Shown here: positions 24,373-33,647 of the stretch, one piece after another
How the letters are laid out: every line of letters starts with the position of its first letter
Position numbering within the stretch: position 1 is the first letter of the stretch
Source: Tardiphaga robiniae
GTDB taxonomy: Bacteria; Pseudomonadota; Alphaproteobacteria; Rhizobiales; Xanthobacteraceae
Length of the DNA: 64,000 nucleotides
Direction: 5' to 3'
NCBI RefSeq assembly: GCF_013359755.1
Contig: NZ_JABMCJ010000083.1
Location: forward strand, 248,001 to 312,000
Made by a program: the position numbers and the translations under genes
Notes under the pieces: model-generated
What the model was told of the DNA's origin: nothing
Database searches by the model: none
The model's input: only the letters and a program-made list of their open reading frames with translations

Positions 24373-26706
24373 GTGCCGGTGGGTGCACGCGAGCGCTGCA
24401 ACAAACCAAGGGCCCCTGTGCCTCAGATCGTGCCATCCCGTTGGAAGACCAAGTTCCGGCATTTCCTGCTGGATCTGGATGCGCGCATCGATTCCGGCCT
24501 GTTCTCGTCCGGCCGCGGCACCCGCGAACTCTGGGAACGCTACTCGACCTTCATGGATCGCTTCTATGTCGGTCGCTGGAAGCGCTGGGTGTTCATCGAG
24601 CCACTGTCGGAAATGGCCACCATCGGCCTCGGCGGTCTCATCCTCATGCTCGCTTTGGCGCAGCCGGCGTTTCGCGAAACCGCCGATGAAGACTGGCTGA
24701 AGAAATCCGACCTCGCGGTCACGTTCCTCGATCGCTACGGCAATCCGATCGGCAGCCGCGGCATCAAGCACAACGACTCCATTCCGCTGGAAGATTTCCC
24801 GGACAATTTGATCAAGGCCACCCTCGCCACCGAGGACCGCCGCTTCTACGATCACTTCGGCATCGACATCGCCGGCACCGCGCGCGCTCTGGTCACCAAT
24901 GCGCAGGCCGGCGGCGTGCGCCAGGGCGGTTCGTCGCTGACGCAGCAGCTCGCGAAGAACCTGTTCCTGTCGAACGAACGCACCATCGAGCGCAAGGTCA
25001 ACGAAGCGTTTCTGGCGATCTGGCTGGAAACCCGCCTGACCAAGAACGAAATTCTGAAGCTCTATCTCGACCGCGCTTACATGGGCGGCGGCACGTTCGG
25101 CGTCGACGGCGCAGCGCATTTCTATTTCAACAAATCCGCGCGCGACGTGAACCTCGCGGAAGCCGCGATGCTCGCCGGCCTGTTCAAGGCCCCAACCAAA
25201 TACGCGCCGCATATCAACCTGCCCGCCGCGCGCGCCCGCGCCAACGTGGTGCTCGACAACCTCGTCGATGCCGGCTTCATGACCGAGGGTCAGGTGTTCG
25301 GTGCGCGGCGCAATCCCGCCGTCGCCGTCGATCGTCGTCAGGAAATCTCGCCGAACTACTATCTCGACTGGGCCTTCGACGAGATGCGCAAGCTCGTCGA
25401 TACATTCCCGAAATCCTATGTCGAACGCGTCTTCGTGGTCCGCACCGCCATCGACATGAATGTGCAGCGCGCCGCCGAAGCCGCCGTGGAAAACCAGCTT
25501 CGCCAGTTCGGCCGCGACTATCACGCGACGCAGGCTGCCACCGTGGTGTCGGACCTCGAAGGCGGCGTCCGCGCCATGGTGGGTGGCCGCGACTACGGCG
25601 CAAGCCAGTTCAACCGCGCGGTGGACGCGATGCGCCAGCCCGGCTCCTCGTTCAAGCCCTATGTCTACACGACGGCATTGCTCAACGGTTACAAGCCGAC
25701 CTCGATCATCCTCGACGGCCCGGTCTGTATCGGCAACTGGTGCCCGCAGAACTATGGCCACTCCTATTCCGGCAATGTCACGCTGACGCAGGCCATCACC
25801 CGTTCGATCAATGTCGTGCCAGTGAAGATTTCGATTGCGCTCGGCAAGGGCGCGCAGAATCCGGCCAAGGCCGGCCGCGTCAAGATCGTGGAGACCGCGC
25901 GCCGCTTCGGCATCACGGCGCCGTTGCTCGATACGCCGTCGCTGCCGATCGGCTCCACCGAAGTCACCGTGCTCGAACACGCCGTCGCCTATGCGACTTT
26001 CCCGAACAAGGGGCGCTCGTCGAAGCCGCATGCGGTGCTGGAAGTGCGCACCGGCGCAGGCGACCTCGTCTGGCGCTTCGACCGGGATGGTCCGAAACAG
26101 TTGCAAGCCATCCCCGCCTCCGTCGCCTCCGATATGGCCGGCATGATGAGTCACGTGGTCAGCGAAGGCACCGCGCGCCGCGCTGCACTGGACGGCATTC
26201 CGACAGCAGGCAAGACCGGCACCACGAATGCGTATCGCGACGCCTGGTTCGTCGGCTACACCGGCAACTTCAGCTGTGCAGTCTGGTACGGCAATGACGA
26301 CTACTCGCCGACCAACCGCATGACCGGCGGCTCGCTGCCGGCGCAGACATGGCACGACATCATGGTCGCTGCCCATCAGGGCATCGAGATCAAGGAAATC
26401 CCGGGTGTCGGCGCAGGTACCAAGAATCCTGCCGCAGCCGCCTCATCCGTCACGGCCGCCAACGCGCAGGATGCTAAGCCCGGCCCGCCGCCGGTGCTGA
26501 CGCGCCGCGGCGCCGACGTTCTGCTGCGTGTCGAGAAGCTGCTCGACGACGCCGGCAAGACCGCCGGCCGCACATCATCCAACGAACCGTTGAAGCCCCG
26601 CGCCTCCTCCGCGTTGGCCTTCCCCGAGAGCTACGCGTCGGCGAATGATGCACCGGATGCCAAAACGACCACATCCGCAACCGCCCCCGCGTCGCGCAAG
26701 AACTGA
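24373..26706 (+). CDS. class A penicillin-binding protein (PBP1-type)
   Basis: A bifunctional peptidoglycan synthase. A membrane helix is at about 82-100. The GT51 transglycosylase domain has ATEDRRFYDHFGID (catalytic Glu near 154), GGSSLTQQLAKN and RKVNEAFLAIWLE. The transpeptidase domain has SSFK (425-428), SIN (478-480) and KTGTT (614-618). The C-terminal ~110 residues are Ala/Pro/Thr-rich and disordered. The start used is GTG 24373; GTG 24418 is an alternative. Two DUF1214/DUF1254 genes follow within about 25 bases, suggesting an operon. Confidence 0.93.
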   Translation: MPVGARERCNKPRAPVPQIVPSRWKTKFRHFLLDLDARIDSGLFSSGRGTRELWERYSTFMDRFYVGRWKRWVFIEPLSEMATIGLGGLILMLALAQPAFRETADEDWLKKSDLAVTFLDRYGNPIGSRGIKHNDSIPLEDFPDNLIKATLATEDRRFYDHFGIDIAGTARALVTNAQAGGVRQGGSSLTQQLAKNLFLSNERTIERKVNEAFLAIWLETRLTKNEILKLYLDRAYMGGGTFGVDGAAHFYFNKSARDVNLAEAAMLAGLFKAPTKYAPHINLPAARARANVVLDNLVDAGFMTEGQVFGARRNPAVAVDRRQEISPNYYLDWAFDEMRKLVDTFPKSYVERVFVVRTAIDMNVQRAAEAAVENQLRQFGRDYHATQAATVVSDLEGGVRAMVGGRDYGASQFNRAVDAMRQPGSSFKPYVYTTALLNGYKPTSIILDGPVCIGNWCPQNYGHSYSGNVTLTQAITRSINVVPVKISIALGKGAQNPAKAGRVKIVETARRFGITAPLLDTPSLPIGSTEVTVLEHAVAYATFPNKGRSSKPHAVLEVRTGAGDLVWRFDRDGPKQLQAIPASVASDMAGMMSHVVSEGTARRAALDGIPTAGKTGTTNAYRDAWFVGYTGNFSCAVWYGNDDYSPTNRMTGGSLPAQTWHDIMVAAHQGIEIKEIPGVGAGTKNPAAAASSVTAANAQDAKPGPPPVLTRRGADVLLRVEKLLDDAGKTAGRTSSNEPLKPRASSALAFPESYASANDAPDAKTTTSATAPASRKN

Positions 26707-26730
26707 AGCTGCTATCATGACGGTGCGCAC

Positions 26731-27309
26731 GTGCGGCTGATCTTCCTCACGCTTCTGGCGCTCGCGATCGCCACTGCTGTCGGTCTCGGCCTGACCTGGA
26801 CCACCGCGACCCGCGGCACAGACCTTGGCACACTCACCATCGGTGCATGGACGGCGCGCCCGCGCACCGGCACCAGCGAGATCGATCCCTATGCGCGTGC
26901 GTCCATTGCACGGTCGGGCGAATTGCCGATCGGCACGGGCGACGGCGTCACCTTCACTGCCACCGCCGACGACAAGAAAAAGCCGCTGGACGGTCGCTGC
27001 GATATCGTCGTGTCAGGCGTGACACCGGCTGCGCGTTTCTGGACGCTCTCGCTCTATGACACCAAGGGCCGTCTGGTGCCCAACACATTGCAGCGCTACG
27101 GCTTCACCAGCCAGGAAGTGGTGCGCAATGCCGACGGCGCGTTCGAGATCCGCATCGCTGCACGCTCGCGCGCGGGCAACTGGCTGCCGACATCAGCGCT
27201 GGAACGCTATGTGTTGATGCTGCGGCTGTACGATACGCCGGTTGGCGTTGCCACCCGGACGCAGAAAGACGCACCGATGCCCGCCATCGCCACGGTGAGC
27301 TGCCCATGA
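26731..27309 (+). CDS. DUF1214 domain protein, 192 aa
   Basis: A GTG start is followed by one N-terminal membrane anchor (LIFLTLLALAIATAVGLGL). The periplasmic domain (FWTLSLYDTKGRLVPN ... GYFTSQEV-like GFTSQEVVRNADGAFEIRI ... WLPTSALERYVLMLRLYDTP) matches DUF1214, which usually pairs with DUF1254. Here the partner is the next gene, overlapping by 4 bases (ATGA). The position after PBP1 suggests an envelope role, but the family function is unknown. Confidence 0.85.
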   Translation: MRLIFLTLLALAIATAVGLGLTWTTATRGTDLGTLTIGAWTARPRTGTSEIDPYARASIARSGELPIGTGDGVTFTATADDKKKPLDGRCDIVVSGVTPAARFWTLSLYDTKGRLVPNTLQRYGFTSQEVVRNADGAFEIRIAARSRAGNWLPTSALERYVLMLRLYDTPVGVATRTQKDAPMPAIATVSCP

Positions 27310-27884
27310 TCCGGCTGATGTTCGCGCTCATCGGTGGTGTCGTGCTTGGCGGCATCGTGCATCTTGTCAGCGTGCTGGCGCTGCCGCGTATCGCGACGCA
27401 GGACGCCTATTCGCGCCTCGCTTCGGTAACGAAAGAAAATGCGGTGACAGCATTGCCGCAGACCGAGCCGGCCAATGCGCTGCTGCCATTCATGGACCCG
27501 GCCTTCGCCATGGCGGTCTGCCGCTACGACCTGGCCAAAGGACCGATCAAGCTCACCGTGCCGGTCAGCCAGTCCTACACGTCGGTGTCGTTCTATACCC
27601 GCAGCGACGTCGCTTACTACGCGATCAACGACCGCTCCGCCGGCCGCCGCGTCATCGAGCTCGATCTGATGACCGAGGCGCAGCACGAAGCCCTGCCCGA
27701 GGAAGAGGACGTCACGTCCGCCGACCGCCTCATCATCGACTCGCCGACCGCGACCGGCCTGATCGTACTGAAGGCGCTCGCCGCCGAACCCGGCCTGATG
27801 ATCCAGGCCCAGGCATCCCTCGCCGCATCGAATTGTCGGGTGCAGACCGATCCGCCGGCTGCGCCGGTGAAAGGCAAGCGCTGA
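27306..27884 (+). CDS. DUF1254 domain protein, 192 aa
   Basis: An N-terminal membrane helix (LMFALIGGVVLGGIVHLVSV) precedes a domain reading FMDPAFAMAVCRYDLAKGPI, SYTSVSFYTRSDVAYYAIND and RLIIDSPTATGLIVLKALA, consistent with DUF1254. Its ATG overlaps the stop of the DUF1214 gene (ATGA), so the two are translationally coupled and probably form a complex. This is a known split arrangement in Bradyrhizobium relatives. Confidence 0.85.
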   Translation: MIRLMFALIGGVVLGGIVHLVSVLALPRIATQDAYSRLASVTKENAVTALPQTEPANALLPFMDPAFAMAVCRYDLAKGPIKLTVPVSQSYTSVSFYTRSDVAYYAINDRSAGRRVIELDLMTEAQHEALPEEEDVTSADRLIIDSPTATGLIVLKALAAEPGLMIQAQASLAASNCRVQTDPPAAPVKGKR

Positions 27885-27898
27885 TAAGCGATCGTCAT

Positions 27899-27983
27899 CG
27901 TAGGATGGGTAGAGCGTCTTCGCGAAACCCATCATGTCGTCGTGTGTATTTGATGGGTTTCGCTGCGCTCTACCCATCCTACG
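27899..27983. repeat. long inverted repeat between convergent genes
   Basis: Arms of 18 bases (CGTAGGATGGGTAGAGCG at 27899-27916 and its complement at 27966-27983), with a second inner pair (gaaacccatca / tgatgggtttc), fold into one long stem. It fills the space between converging genes ending at 27884 and 27988, so it may act as a bidirectional terminator. It belongs to a repeat type common in Bradyrhizobium relatives. Confidence 0.75.
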
Positions 27984-27987
27984 TGCG

Positions 27988-29127
27988 CTATCCCGTAGCC
28001 AGCGGCGTGCCGATATCCGCCACGAGCTTCACGAGATCGGCCTGCCGTGACCTGCCGGTCTTGGCGTAGATCCGGTTGAGATGTGTCTTCAGCGTATTCT
28101 CCGAGATCCCGAGCGAAGTGGCCGTCTGGGACGGGTTGAGCCCCTTTCCGGCGCTCACGAGCACGCGCGCTTCGGCGGGCGTGAGCTCGAACAGCGTTGT
28201 CAACACGGCCTCCGGCATTGGAGAGGCCGAGGTCGTTGTCGAGACGAAGACGGCCGCACATGCGGGGCGAAAAGCGGCGCGCGCCGTACCAGCGGTCAAA
28301 GGCAGGACATAGGCGACCGCGGGCGGTTGTCCTGCCGCCGACACCGGCAAGCCAATGCCTTTGGCGCCGAGCGAGAGGTCCGAGGCAGCGCTTGCGATCG
28401 CCTGCAGCAAGGCGTCGCCCATCAATGCGTTCTGTGCCTGAATGGTTCGCCCCTGACGCAGGATCGGACCATCAGTTGCGAACATGCGTTCGGCACTTGC
28501 ATTGGCATGGAGCACCGATCCGGCCGCGTCGGTCAACACGACGGGCACCGCGAGGTTCTCAAGCGATTCACGAAACAGCTGCGCGGTCACGCGCACGTCA
28601 TCGAGCAGGTCGCTGATCATCGCGGCCCTGCGCAAATGCGGAGACAGCAAGGTCAGAAACCGTTGATCCTCGGCAGATACGGCAGCCTTGTCCGCCCAGG
28701 TGGTGCAGCCGAGCAGACCGATGCGGTCCGGCGTGTGGACGAATTTGACAATGCACCCTTCCCGCAATCCCTGCGGTCCGGCCCAATTACGAAAGAAAGC
28801 GGTCTGCTGCAATTCACTTTCGGGCATCAGTGAGAGCGTGGATACGGGCGTATCGATATCGCCGACCACTGCAGCCTTCAGGCCCGGAATATCATCGAAA
28901 CTGTAGTCCTGCAGCGCGCGCATGCGCTCGGCATCCCAGGGCGATTGGGCAGCAAACCGGCCGTGATTGTCCGACGTGCCAGCGAGCGCAATCGTGGTGT
29001 AGGCCGCATCCATCGTCTGTGTGATGCGGGTGAGAACACGCGACCATCCCTCACGGTTCAGAACGCAGTCGTAGATATCTCCGATGATTGAAGAGAGTAC
29101 GTCATTGTCGACAACGTCCATGAACAT
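27988..29127 (-). CDS. LuxR-family regulator with PAS-like domain, 379 aa
   Basis: The C-terminal ~65 residues form a LuxR-type helix-turn-helix (ELTPAEARVLVSAGKGLNPS, LGISENTLKTHLNRIYAKTG). The middle part (LENLAVPVVLTDAAGSVLHA, NASAERMF) is PAS-like. The N-terminal ~180 residues (IIGDIYDCVLNREGWSRVL) are typical of a group of alphaproteobacterial LuxR regulators. There is no receiver domain, so it is not a classical response regulator. ATG 29127 is chosen; a longer frame to 29364 would run into the divergent porin gene. Confidence 0.8.
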   Translation of the reverse strand: MFMDVVDNDVLSSIIGDIYDCVLNREGWSRVLTRITQTMDAAYTTIALAGTSDNHGRFAAQSPWDAERMRALQDYSFDDIPGLKAAVVGDIDTPVSTLSLMPESELQQTAFFRNWAGPQGLREGCIVKFVHTPDRIGLLGCTTWADKAAVSAEDQRFLTLLSPHLRRAAMISDLLDDVRVTAQLFRESLENLAVPVVLTDAAGSVLHANASAERMFATDGPILRQGRTIQAQNALMGDALLQAIASAASDLSLGAKGIGLPVSAAGQPPAVAYVLPLTAGTARAAFRPACAAVFVSTTTSASPMPEAVLTTLFELTPAEARVLVSAGKGLNPSQTATSLGISENTLKTHLNRIYAKTGRSRQADLVKLVADIGTPLATG

Positions 29128-29363
29128 TCCAAATCCGTGATTGCGCGCGCTCTGGTGTGGCAGAGCGAGATCGAAGTCAATTTCCGGACGCGCACACGCA
29201 GCATATTTTACCACATCATACTTCAGGGTGACGACACGAAATCCCGCAGCGCTTAGCAGTAGCGATGGCGACTCTGGGCTGTTCGGAGGGCGCATATGGG
29301 GGCCTGCTTGCCTGATCGCCCCCGCATGTCTGGAATTCTCGTCTCGAAGTGCTGGAGAACTCA

Positions 29364-30185
29364 ATGTCGAAATCCGCTAAGTTGGCCTGCGTAATCGGCT
29401 GCATTCTGCTTGCGTCAACGCCCGTGCTGGCCGCGGACAATCTCGCTCAACCGCACTACAAGGCGGCAGTGTCCCCACAAATCGTGACATGGACAGGCGC
29501 CTATATCGGCGCCACCTTGGGCTATGGCTGGACCGAAAGTGCGTCCACCATTACGGCCATCGACACGATCATCACGCCATTTTTCCTGTCGCAGGGCACG
29601 ATGCCCCGGTCGCTCAATTCCCGCTTTGATGGATTCATCGGTGGCGCTGAGATCGGCTACAACTGGCAGATCGACCGTTGGGTAACAGGTCTGGAAACAG
29701 ACTTGTCCTATTCGAAAATGGGCGCGGGCGTCACTTATTACGCCCCGGAGATTGGTGCCAATCCGGAAACCCTGACCAGCCATAACACCGAGCTGAGCTG
29801 GTTTGGTACCGCGCGTGCACGATTGGGCTATCTGGTGACACCGGAGACATTATTCTTCGCTACCGGCGGTCTGGCCTACGGCCACGTGAAAGTCTCGTCC
29901 ACTCTTGTGCCGGAGCCGACATTTCCATGTGCCCGGAACGCTCTCTGCTCCGCAGGGTCTGCATCGGAGACACGGATCGGCTGGGCGATCGGCGGCGGCG
30001 TGGAATCGAAGATCGCATCGAACTGGACAGCGAAGGTCGAATATCTGCATTTCGATCTCGGAACGATCAGCGATACGACGTTAAGCAAGGCCACCTTCGC
30101 GGCATGGCCAGGAAAGCCGATCATGGGCGTTAATTCGGACATCACAGGCAATATCGTCCGCATCGGCGTGAATTATCAGCTGTAA
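29364..30185 (+). CDS. outer-membrane beta-barrel protein (Omp25/31 family), 273 aa
   Basis: A signal peptide (CVIGCILLASTPVLA-ADN) is followed by WTGAYIGATLGYGWTESAST, FIGGAEIGYNWQIDRWVTGL, ARARLGYLVTPETLFFATGG, WTAKVEYLHFDLG and the last strand IVRIGVNYQL. This is an opacity-type porin like 14349-15179. ATG 29364 gives the clean signal peptide. It diverges from the LuxR gene, which could regulate it; that link is positional only. Confidence 0.88.
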   Translation: MSKSAKLACVIGCILLASTPVLAADNLAQPHYKAAVSPQIVTWTGAYIGATLGYGWTESASTITAIDTIITPFFLSQGTMPRSLNSRFDGFIGGAEIGYNWQIDRWVTGLETDLSYSKMGAGVTYYAPEIGANPETLTSHNTELSWFGTARARLGYLVTPETLFFATGGLAYGHVKVSSTLVPEPTFPCARNALCSAGSASETRIGWAIGGGVESKIASNWTAKVEYLHFDLGTISDTTLSKATFAAWPGKPIMGVNSDITGNIVRIGVNYQL

Positions 30186-30318
30186 GACGACCTCGGCGTG
30201 ACGTTTTTCCGCATAGAAAACGTCCAGAGAGCCCTCTGGCGTAATCTGCCTGCAATCTCCCGCAGCGAAGCTCCGCATCCATCGTCGACCCACGAATCGG
30301 CGCGAATGCGGAGCCTCC

Positions 30319-31299
30319 ATGCAACACGACCAAGAGCCGTCCGATACGGCCGTCGGCCATTTCCTGTCCCTGATCTGGTGGCCGCTGCTGTATTTCGGCG
30401 CGCTGACGGGCGCATGGTTTGCCTTCGCGAGCACCGCACCGATCCTCTGGTTCAATGTCGTCTATGCAGCGCTGCTGCTGACGATTGTGCTGCTCGAACG
30501 CATGACGCCGCATCGCGCCGAATGGCTGGAGCATGATGGCGAAACGCTGAGTGACATCGGTCACACGCTGCTGACCAAGGGGGCGGCGCAACTGGCCGTC
30601 GCGGCCACTGCGATCGTACCGATGGCGGTGGCTACCGTGACGCGCGCGGACGATCATGCCTCGCATCTGTGGCCCACGCACTGGCCGCTGATCGCGCAGA
30701 TCGTGCTCGCGCTGGTGGTTGCCGAATTCGGCCTCTACTGGTCACACCGGATCGCGCATGAAAACCTGTTCTTCTGGCGCTTTCATGCGCTTCATCACAG
30801 CGTGGTCCGGCTCTGGGTGGTGAATACTGGACGCTTCCACGTGATCGACTCGCTGATCAAGATGGCGCTCAGCCAGGCGCCGCTCTATCTGCTAGATGCG
30901 CCGCTGCCAGTCTTCCTCTGGGTCGGCGCCGTGACGGCCATCACCGGCCTGCTCACCCATTGCAACGTGGAGACGCGCACGGCGCTGTTCGATCCGATCT
31001 TCGCGACGCCAAAACTGCATCGCTGGCATCATTCGAAGACGCTGACGGAAGGCAACAGCAACTATTGCGAGAACATCATGGTGTGGGACCATGTGTTCGG
31101 CACCTATCTCAATCCCGCCAAGGCGTCACCGGACCGGCTCGGCATCAGCGGCAAGGTTGCATCGGATTTTCTGGGACAGATCGTGCAGCCGTTTTCGCGC
31201 AAGGGCGCGCGGCAGATTCTTGGCCGTCAAACCGTGCCGGACGATCAGGTGAAGCCAGTGGAAAAGTCCGACGCCGTAGCGCGGATCAGCGAAGCGTAA
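30319..31299 (+). CDS. fatty acid hydroxylase / sterol desaturase superfamily protein, 326 aa
   Basis: An integral-membrane di-iron oxygenase. Histidine boxes are visible as HRIAHE, HALHHS and HRWHHS, with an additional HCN...T motif before the last. Four or more membrane helices flank them (WWPLLYFGALTGAWFAF, VVYAALLLTIVLL, IAQIVLALVVAEFGLYW). Family members hydroxylate or desaturate lipids, including sterols, carotenoids and sphingolipids. The substrate here cannot be told; no biosynthetic cluster surrounds it. Confidence 0.88.
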   Translation: MQHDQEPSDTAVGHFLSLIWWPLLYFGALTGAWFAFASTAPILWFNVVYAALLLTIVLLERMTPHRAEWLEHDGETLSDIGHTLLTKGAAQLAVAATAIVPMAVATVTRADDHASHLWPTHWPLIAQIVLALVVAEFGLYWSHRIAHENLFFWRFHALHHSVVRLWVVNTGRFHVIDSLIKMALSQAPLYLLDAPLPVFLWVGAVTAITGLLTHCNVETRTALFDPIFATPKLHRWHHSKTLTEGNSNYCENIMVWDHVFGTYLNPAKASPDRLGISGKVASDFLGQIVQPFSRKGARQILGRQTVPDDQVKPVEKSDAVARISEA

Positions 31300-31331
31300 T
31301 CCGCCCTACACTTCCAGCCCTACACGTCCAG

Positions 31332-32123
31332 CTATCCGCCGACCTGGAGCACCTTGCCGGGGCGCACCGGCGTGAGGCTGCCGGCCATTGCCGTGGTCTG
31401 CGCCGCCAATTCGCCGATCAGCATATCGGCGCTGGACGCCATGCCATCGGGGGCGTGGATCACCATGCGTTCCAGCGCCCACTTATAGGACGACACCCGG
31501 CGCTGCAGGCATTGCTCGACCCACTGCACGATCAGCGCGTTCTCATCCATGCGTGCGATGGCGTCGGCGCGCTCCTTCGGCTCCAGCGCCGACACCAGCT
31601 TCAGGCTGGCATTACGTTTGCGATCGAGTTCGACGACCTTTGCAGCCGTCGCATAAAATCCCTCGAAACGCAGGATGTCGTCGCGCGCGTCGTCCATCAG
31701 CACGCTGTAGCGCGACGTATGCGAGCGATGTGGCTCGTCGATCAGCAGCCGACCATAGGCCGTGCGATCGAAGGTGACGTTCTGCCGCCATGGCGACGCG
31801 ATCGGCTTGTAGTCGCCGAACACACTCTTCCACAGCGGGCGCGAATGCGGCGGCTCGATCAGCGGATAAGCGAGATCGCGCATCTGGCGCTCGAGATCGG
31901 TGAGCTGGAATTCCGACGACTTCAGGCCGACGCTGCCGGTTGCCTCGACGCCGATCCAGCGATGCATGTCGTCGGTCACCGCATTGTTGCGGGTACGGCC
32001 GAAATCGCCGCCGGCGCAGCCGCCGAGCGTGCTGCCGATCAAACTCGCAAGTATCAAACACGGCGCAAGAAACGACGTCTTGCGCCGAAGCCGTATCCGG
32101 TTCGGATGGGATATCGCCGACAT
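31332..32123 (-). CDS. putative lipoprotein, 263 aa
   Basis: The start at 32123 gives a basic N-region (NRIRLRRKTSFLAP), a hydrophobic core (CLILASLIGSTLGG) and a lipobox Cys in LGGCAGG. The mature protein has charged, helical regions (FQLTDLERQMRDLAYPLIEP, RYSVLMDDARDDILRFEGFY) and no recognised domain. It follows the small gene at 32140-32346 by 16 bases and is probably co-transcribed with it, downstream of a perfect CtrA-like box. Confidence 0.75.
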   Translation of the reverse strand: MSAISHPNRIRLRRKTSFLAPCLILASLIGSTLGGCAGGDFGRTRNNAVTDDMHRWIGVEATGSVGLKSSEFQLTDLERQMRDLAYPLIEPPHSRPLWKSVFGDYKPIASPWRQNVTFDRTAYGRLLIDEPHRSHTSRYSVLMDDARDDILRFEGFYATAAKVVELDRKRNASLKLVSALEPKERADAIARMDENALIVQWVEQCLQRRVSSYKWALERMVIHAPDGMASSADMLIGELAAQTTAMAGSLTPVRPGKVLQVGG

Positions 32124-32139
32124 CAGGATCAATCCGGAA

Positions 32140-32346
32140 TCAGGAACGGGCGCGGCGCTTGCGGCGGCGTCCCGGCGCAGTGCCCTCTTCCGGGCCGCTG
32201 CCGCCATTGCTGTCGTCGATCTGACGCTCGATTCGGATCACCGGCAGGATCAGGATTTCGGCGGAGGTTTCGCGGGGAGATGGCGCCACATTCACGCCCA
32301 GCCTGCGCGCTGCCGCATCCGCCGGGAACTTGATGATGGTGCTCAT
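32140..32346 (-). CDS. hypothetical protein, 68 aa
   Basis: A small, soluble protein beginning MSTIIKFPADAAARRLGVNV and ending in a strongly basic tail (GRRRKRRARS). It is the first gene of a likely two-gene unit with the lipoprotein at 31332-32123. A TTAA-N7-TTAAC box lies 65 bases upstream of its start. No family is recognised. Confidence 0.6.
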   Translation of the reverse strand: MSTIIKFPADAAARRLGVNVAPSPRETSAEILILPVIRIERQIDDSNGGSGPEEGTAPGRRRKRRARS

Positions 32347-32410
32347 TATCCAGTCTCTCCGCGCCGCTTCGCCCGTTTTGCCGACGCATGGTCATTAAGG
32401 ACATTCATGG

Positions 32411-32426
32411 TTAACAGCATGTTAAC
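32411..32426. promoter_or_regulatory. CtrA-like box 1
   Basis: TTAA (32411-32414), CAGCATG, then TTAAC (32422-32426) is a perfect match to the TTAA-N7-TTAAC consensus of the cell-cycle regulator CtrA. It is 65 bases before the start of the minus-strand gene at 32346. Confidence 0.6.
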
Positions 32427-32553
32427 GCCACAGGTATCGTCGAAGCAACGGTTCGTTGATGCCGCGCGATGTCAACGAACGCGCGCTCCACTCGCACCCG
32501 CATCGTTGAACCGACTCGTCGGAATCAGATCTGCCTCGGTCAGAGGCCCATGG

Positions 32554-32568
32554 TTAAACACATATTAA
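32554..32568. promoter_or_regulatory. CtrA-like box 2
   Basis: TTAA (32554-32557), ACACATA, TTAA (32565-32568) is a second perfect TTAA-N7-TTAA match in the same divergent intergenic region. It is 48 bases before the ATG of the DUF2336 gene at 32616. Confidence 0.6.
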
Positions 32569-32615
32569 TGCGTCCGCGATAATTTGAGGCAAGGTTCCCT
32601 TAGTAAGCGTATGAC

Positions 32616-33593
32616 ATGCCTGCCTCACCTCCAATGTTTCCGGGCTTTGACGGATTGCTGACGCTCTCGCGTCGCGAAGGTGTGGACGTGCGACCGACCT
32701 TGCTGCGCGTGCTGACGGATCTTTATGTCCAGGCACCGAACCATACGATCGACGAAGAGAAGCAGTTCGTCGAACTCACCGCGCGCCTGATCGATCAGGT
32801 CGACGACGCCACCCGCGCCGCGGTGCGTGCGCGGCTGTCGATCTATCCGAACACCCCGCGCGCAATCCTCAACCGGCTCAATCTGCTCCCGACCGAACCC
32901 GGCCAATCGGTGCCGCTCGCGCAGCCCATTTCCGCCGCAGAATCTCCCGCGCCGCCCGTGAAGCAGCCGAGCGAAGCGCAGATGCGTGTCGCCGCCAATA
33001 TGGCCATGGCGCCCAGGGACGCGTCCGAGATCAGTACGCTGTTCTTTGCCGCATCGAGCAGCGAGCGTGCGCAGATCCTGCATAACCTCGCCGAAACGCC
33101 GCTGCGATCCTCCGCCCGAATTCCGCAAGCGCGCGCCGCGCGCGCCATGCACATTCTTGAAATGGCCGCCTTCGCCGAAGACCGCGACAACTTTGCGCGC
33201 GAGCTGAGCGAAGCCTTGATGCTGCCCGCCGCCATTGCCGAGCAGGTCGTCAGTGATCCCGGCGGTGAGCCCCTCGCCTGCTGCGCCAAGGCGCTCGGCA
33301 TGCGGAGCGACATCTTCCAGCGTGTCCTGCTGTTCCTCAATCCGGAATTCGGCACCTCGGTGACGAACGTCTACCGGATCGCGCGGATGTATGACGTGCT
33401 GAGCGAACGCTCGGCGCTGATCATGGTGGCCGCCTGGCGCGGCGCGCATATGGCCGCGACGCGCGCCAAGTTCCGCCCCGCGCTCTATGACGACGAACGC
33501 CAGCGCGCGCGGCCGAGCGTGCAACAGGCAAGGCTGAGCGTTCAGCCGGGTGTCGATATCACGCGCGTGACGCGGAATTCGTCGGGCCGTTAA
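32616..33593 (+). CDS. DUF2336 domain protein, 325 aa
   Basis: A cytoplasmic helical-repeat protein. The N-terminal FDGLLTLSRREGVDVRPTLL and RVLTDLYVQAPNHTIDEEKQ, followed by HEAT-like helices and ALGMRSDIFQRVLLFLNPE, match the alphaproteobacterial DUF2336 family. Two perfect CtrA-like boxes precede it, so cell-cycle control is likely. The molecular function of the family is not known to me. Confidence 0.8.
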   Translation: MPASPPMFPGFDGLLTLSRREGVDVRPTLLRVLTDLYVQAPNHTIDEEKQFVELTARLIDQVDDATRAAVRARLSIYPNTPRAILNRLNLLPTEPGQSVPLAQPISAAESPAPPVKQPSEAQMRVAANMAMAPRDASEISTLFFAASSSERAQILHNLAETPLRSSARIPQARAARAMHILEMAAFAEDRDNFARELSEALMLPAAIAEQVVSDPGGEPLACCAKALGMRSDIFQRVLLFLNPEFGTSVTNVYRIARMYDVLSERSALIMVAAWRGAHMAATRAKFRPALYDDERQRARPSVQQARLSVQPGVDITRVTRNSSGR

Positions 33594-33647
33594 AATTGAA
33601 GCTTTGAAGGCGTCGGGAAAGATACGCTTTTGCGGTAGTCTGCCCCG

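Noticed and set aside
24349-26376. A 675-codon open frame antisense to the penicillin-binding protein gene.
   Set aside because: Its translation is Arg/Gly/Ala/His-rich with no domain, and it mirrors the third-position GC of the real gene on the other strand.
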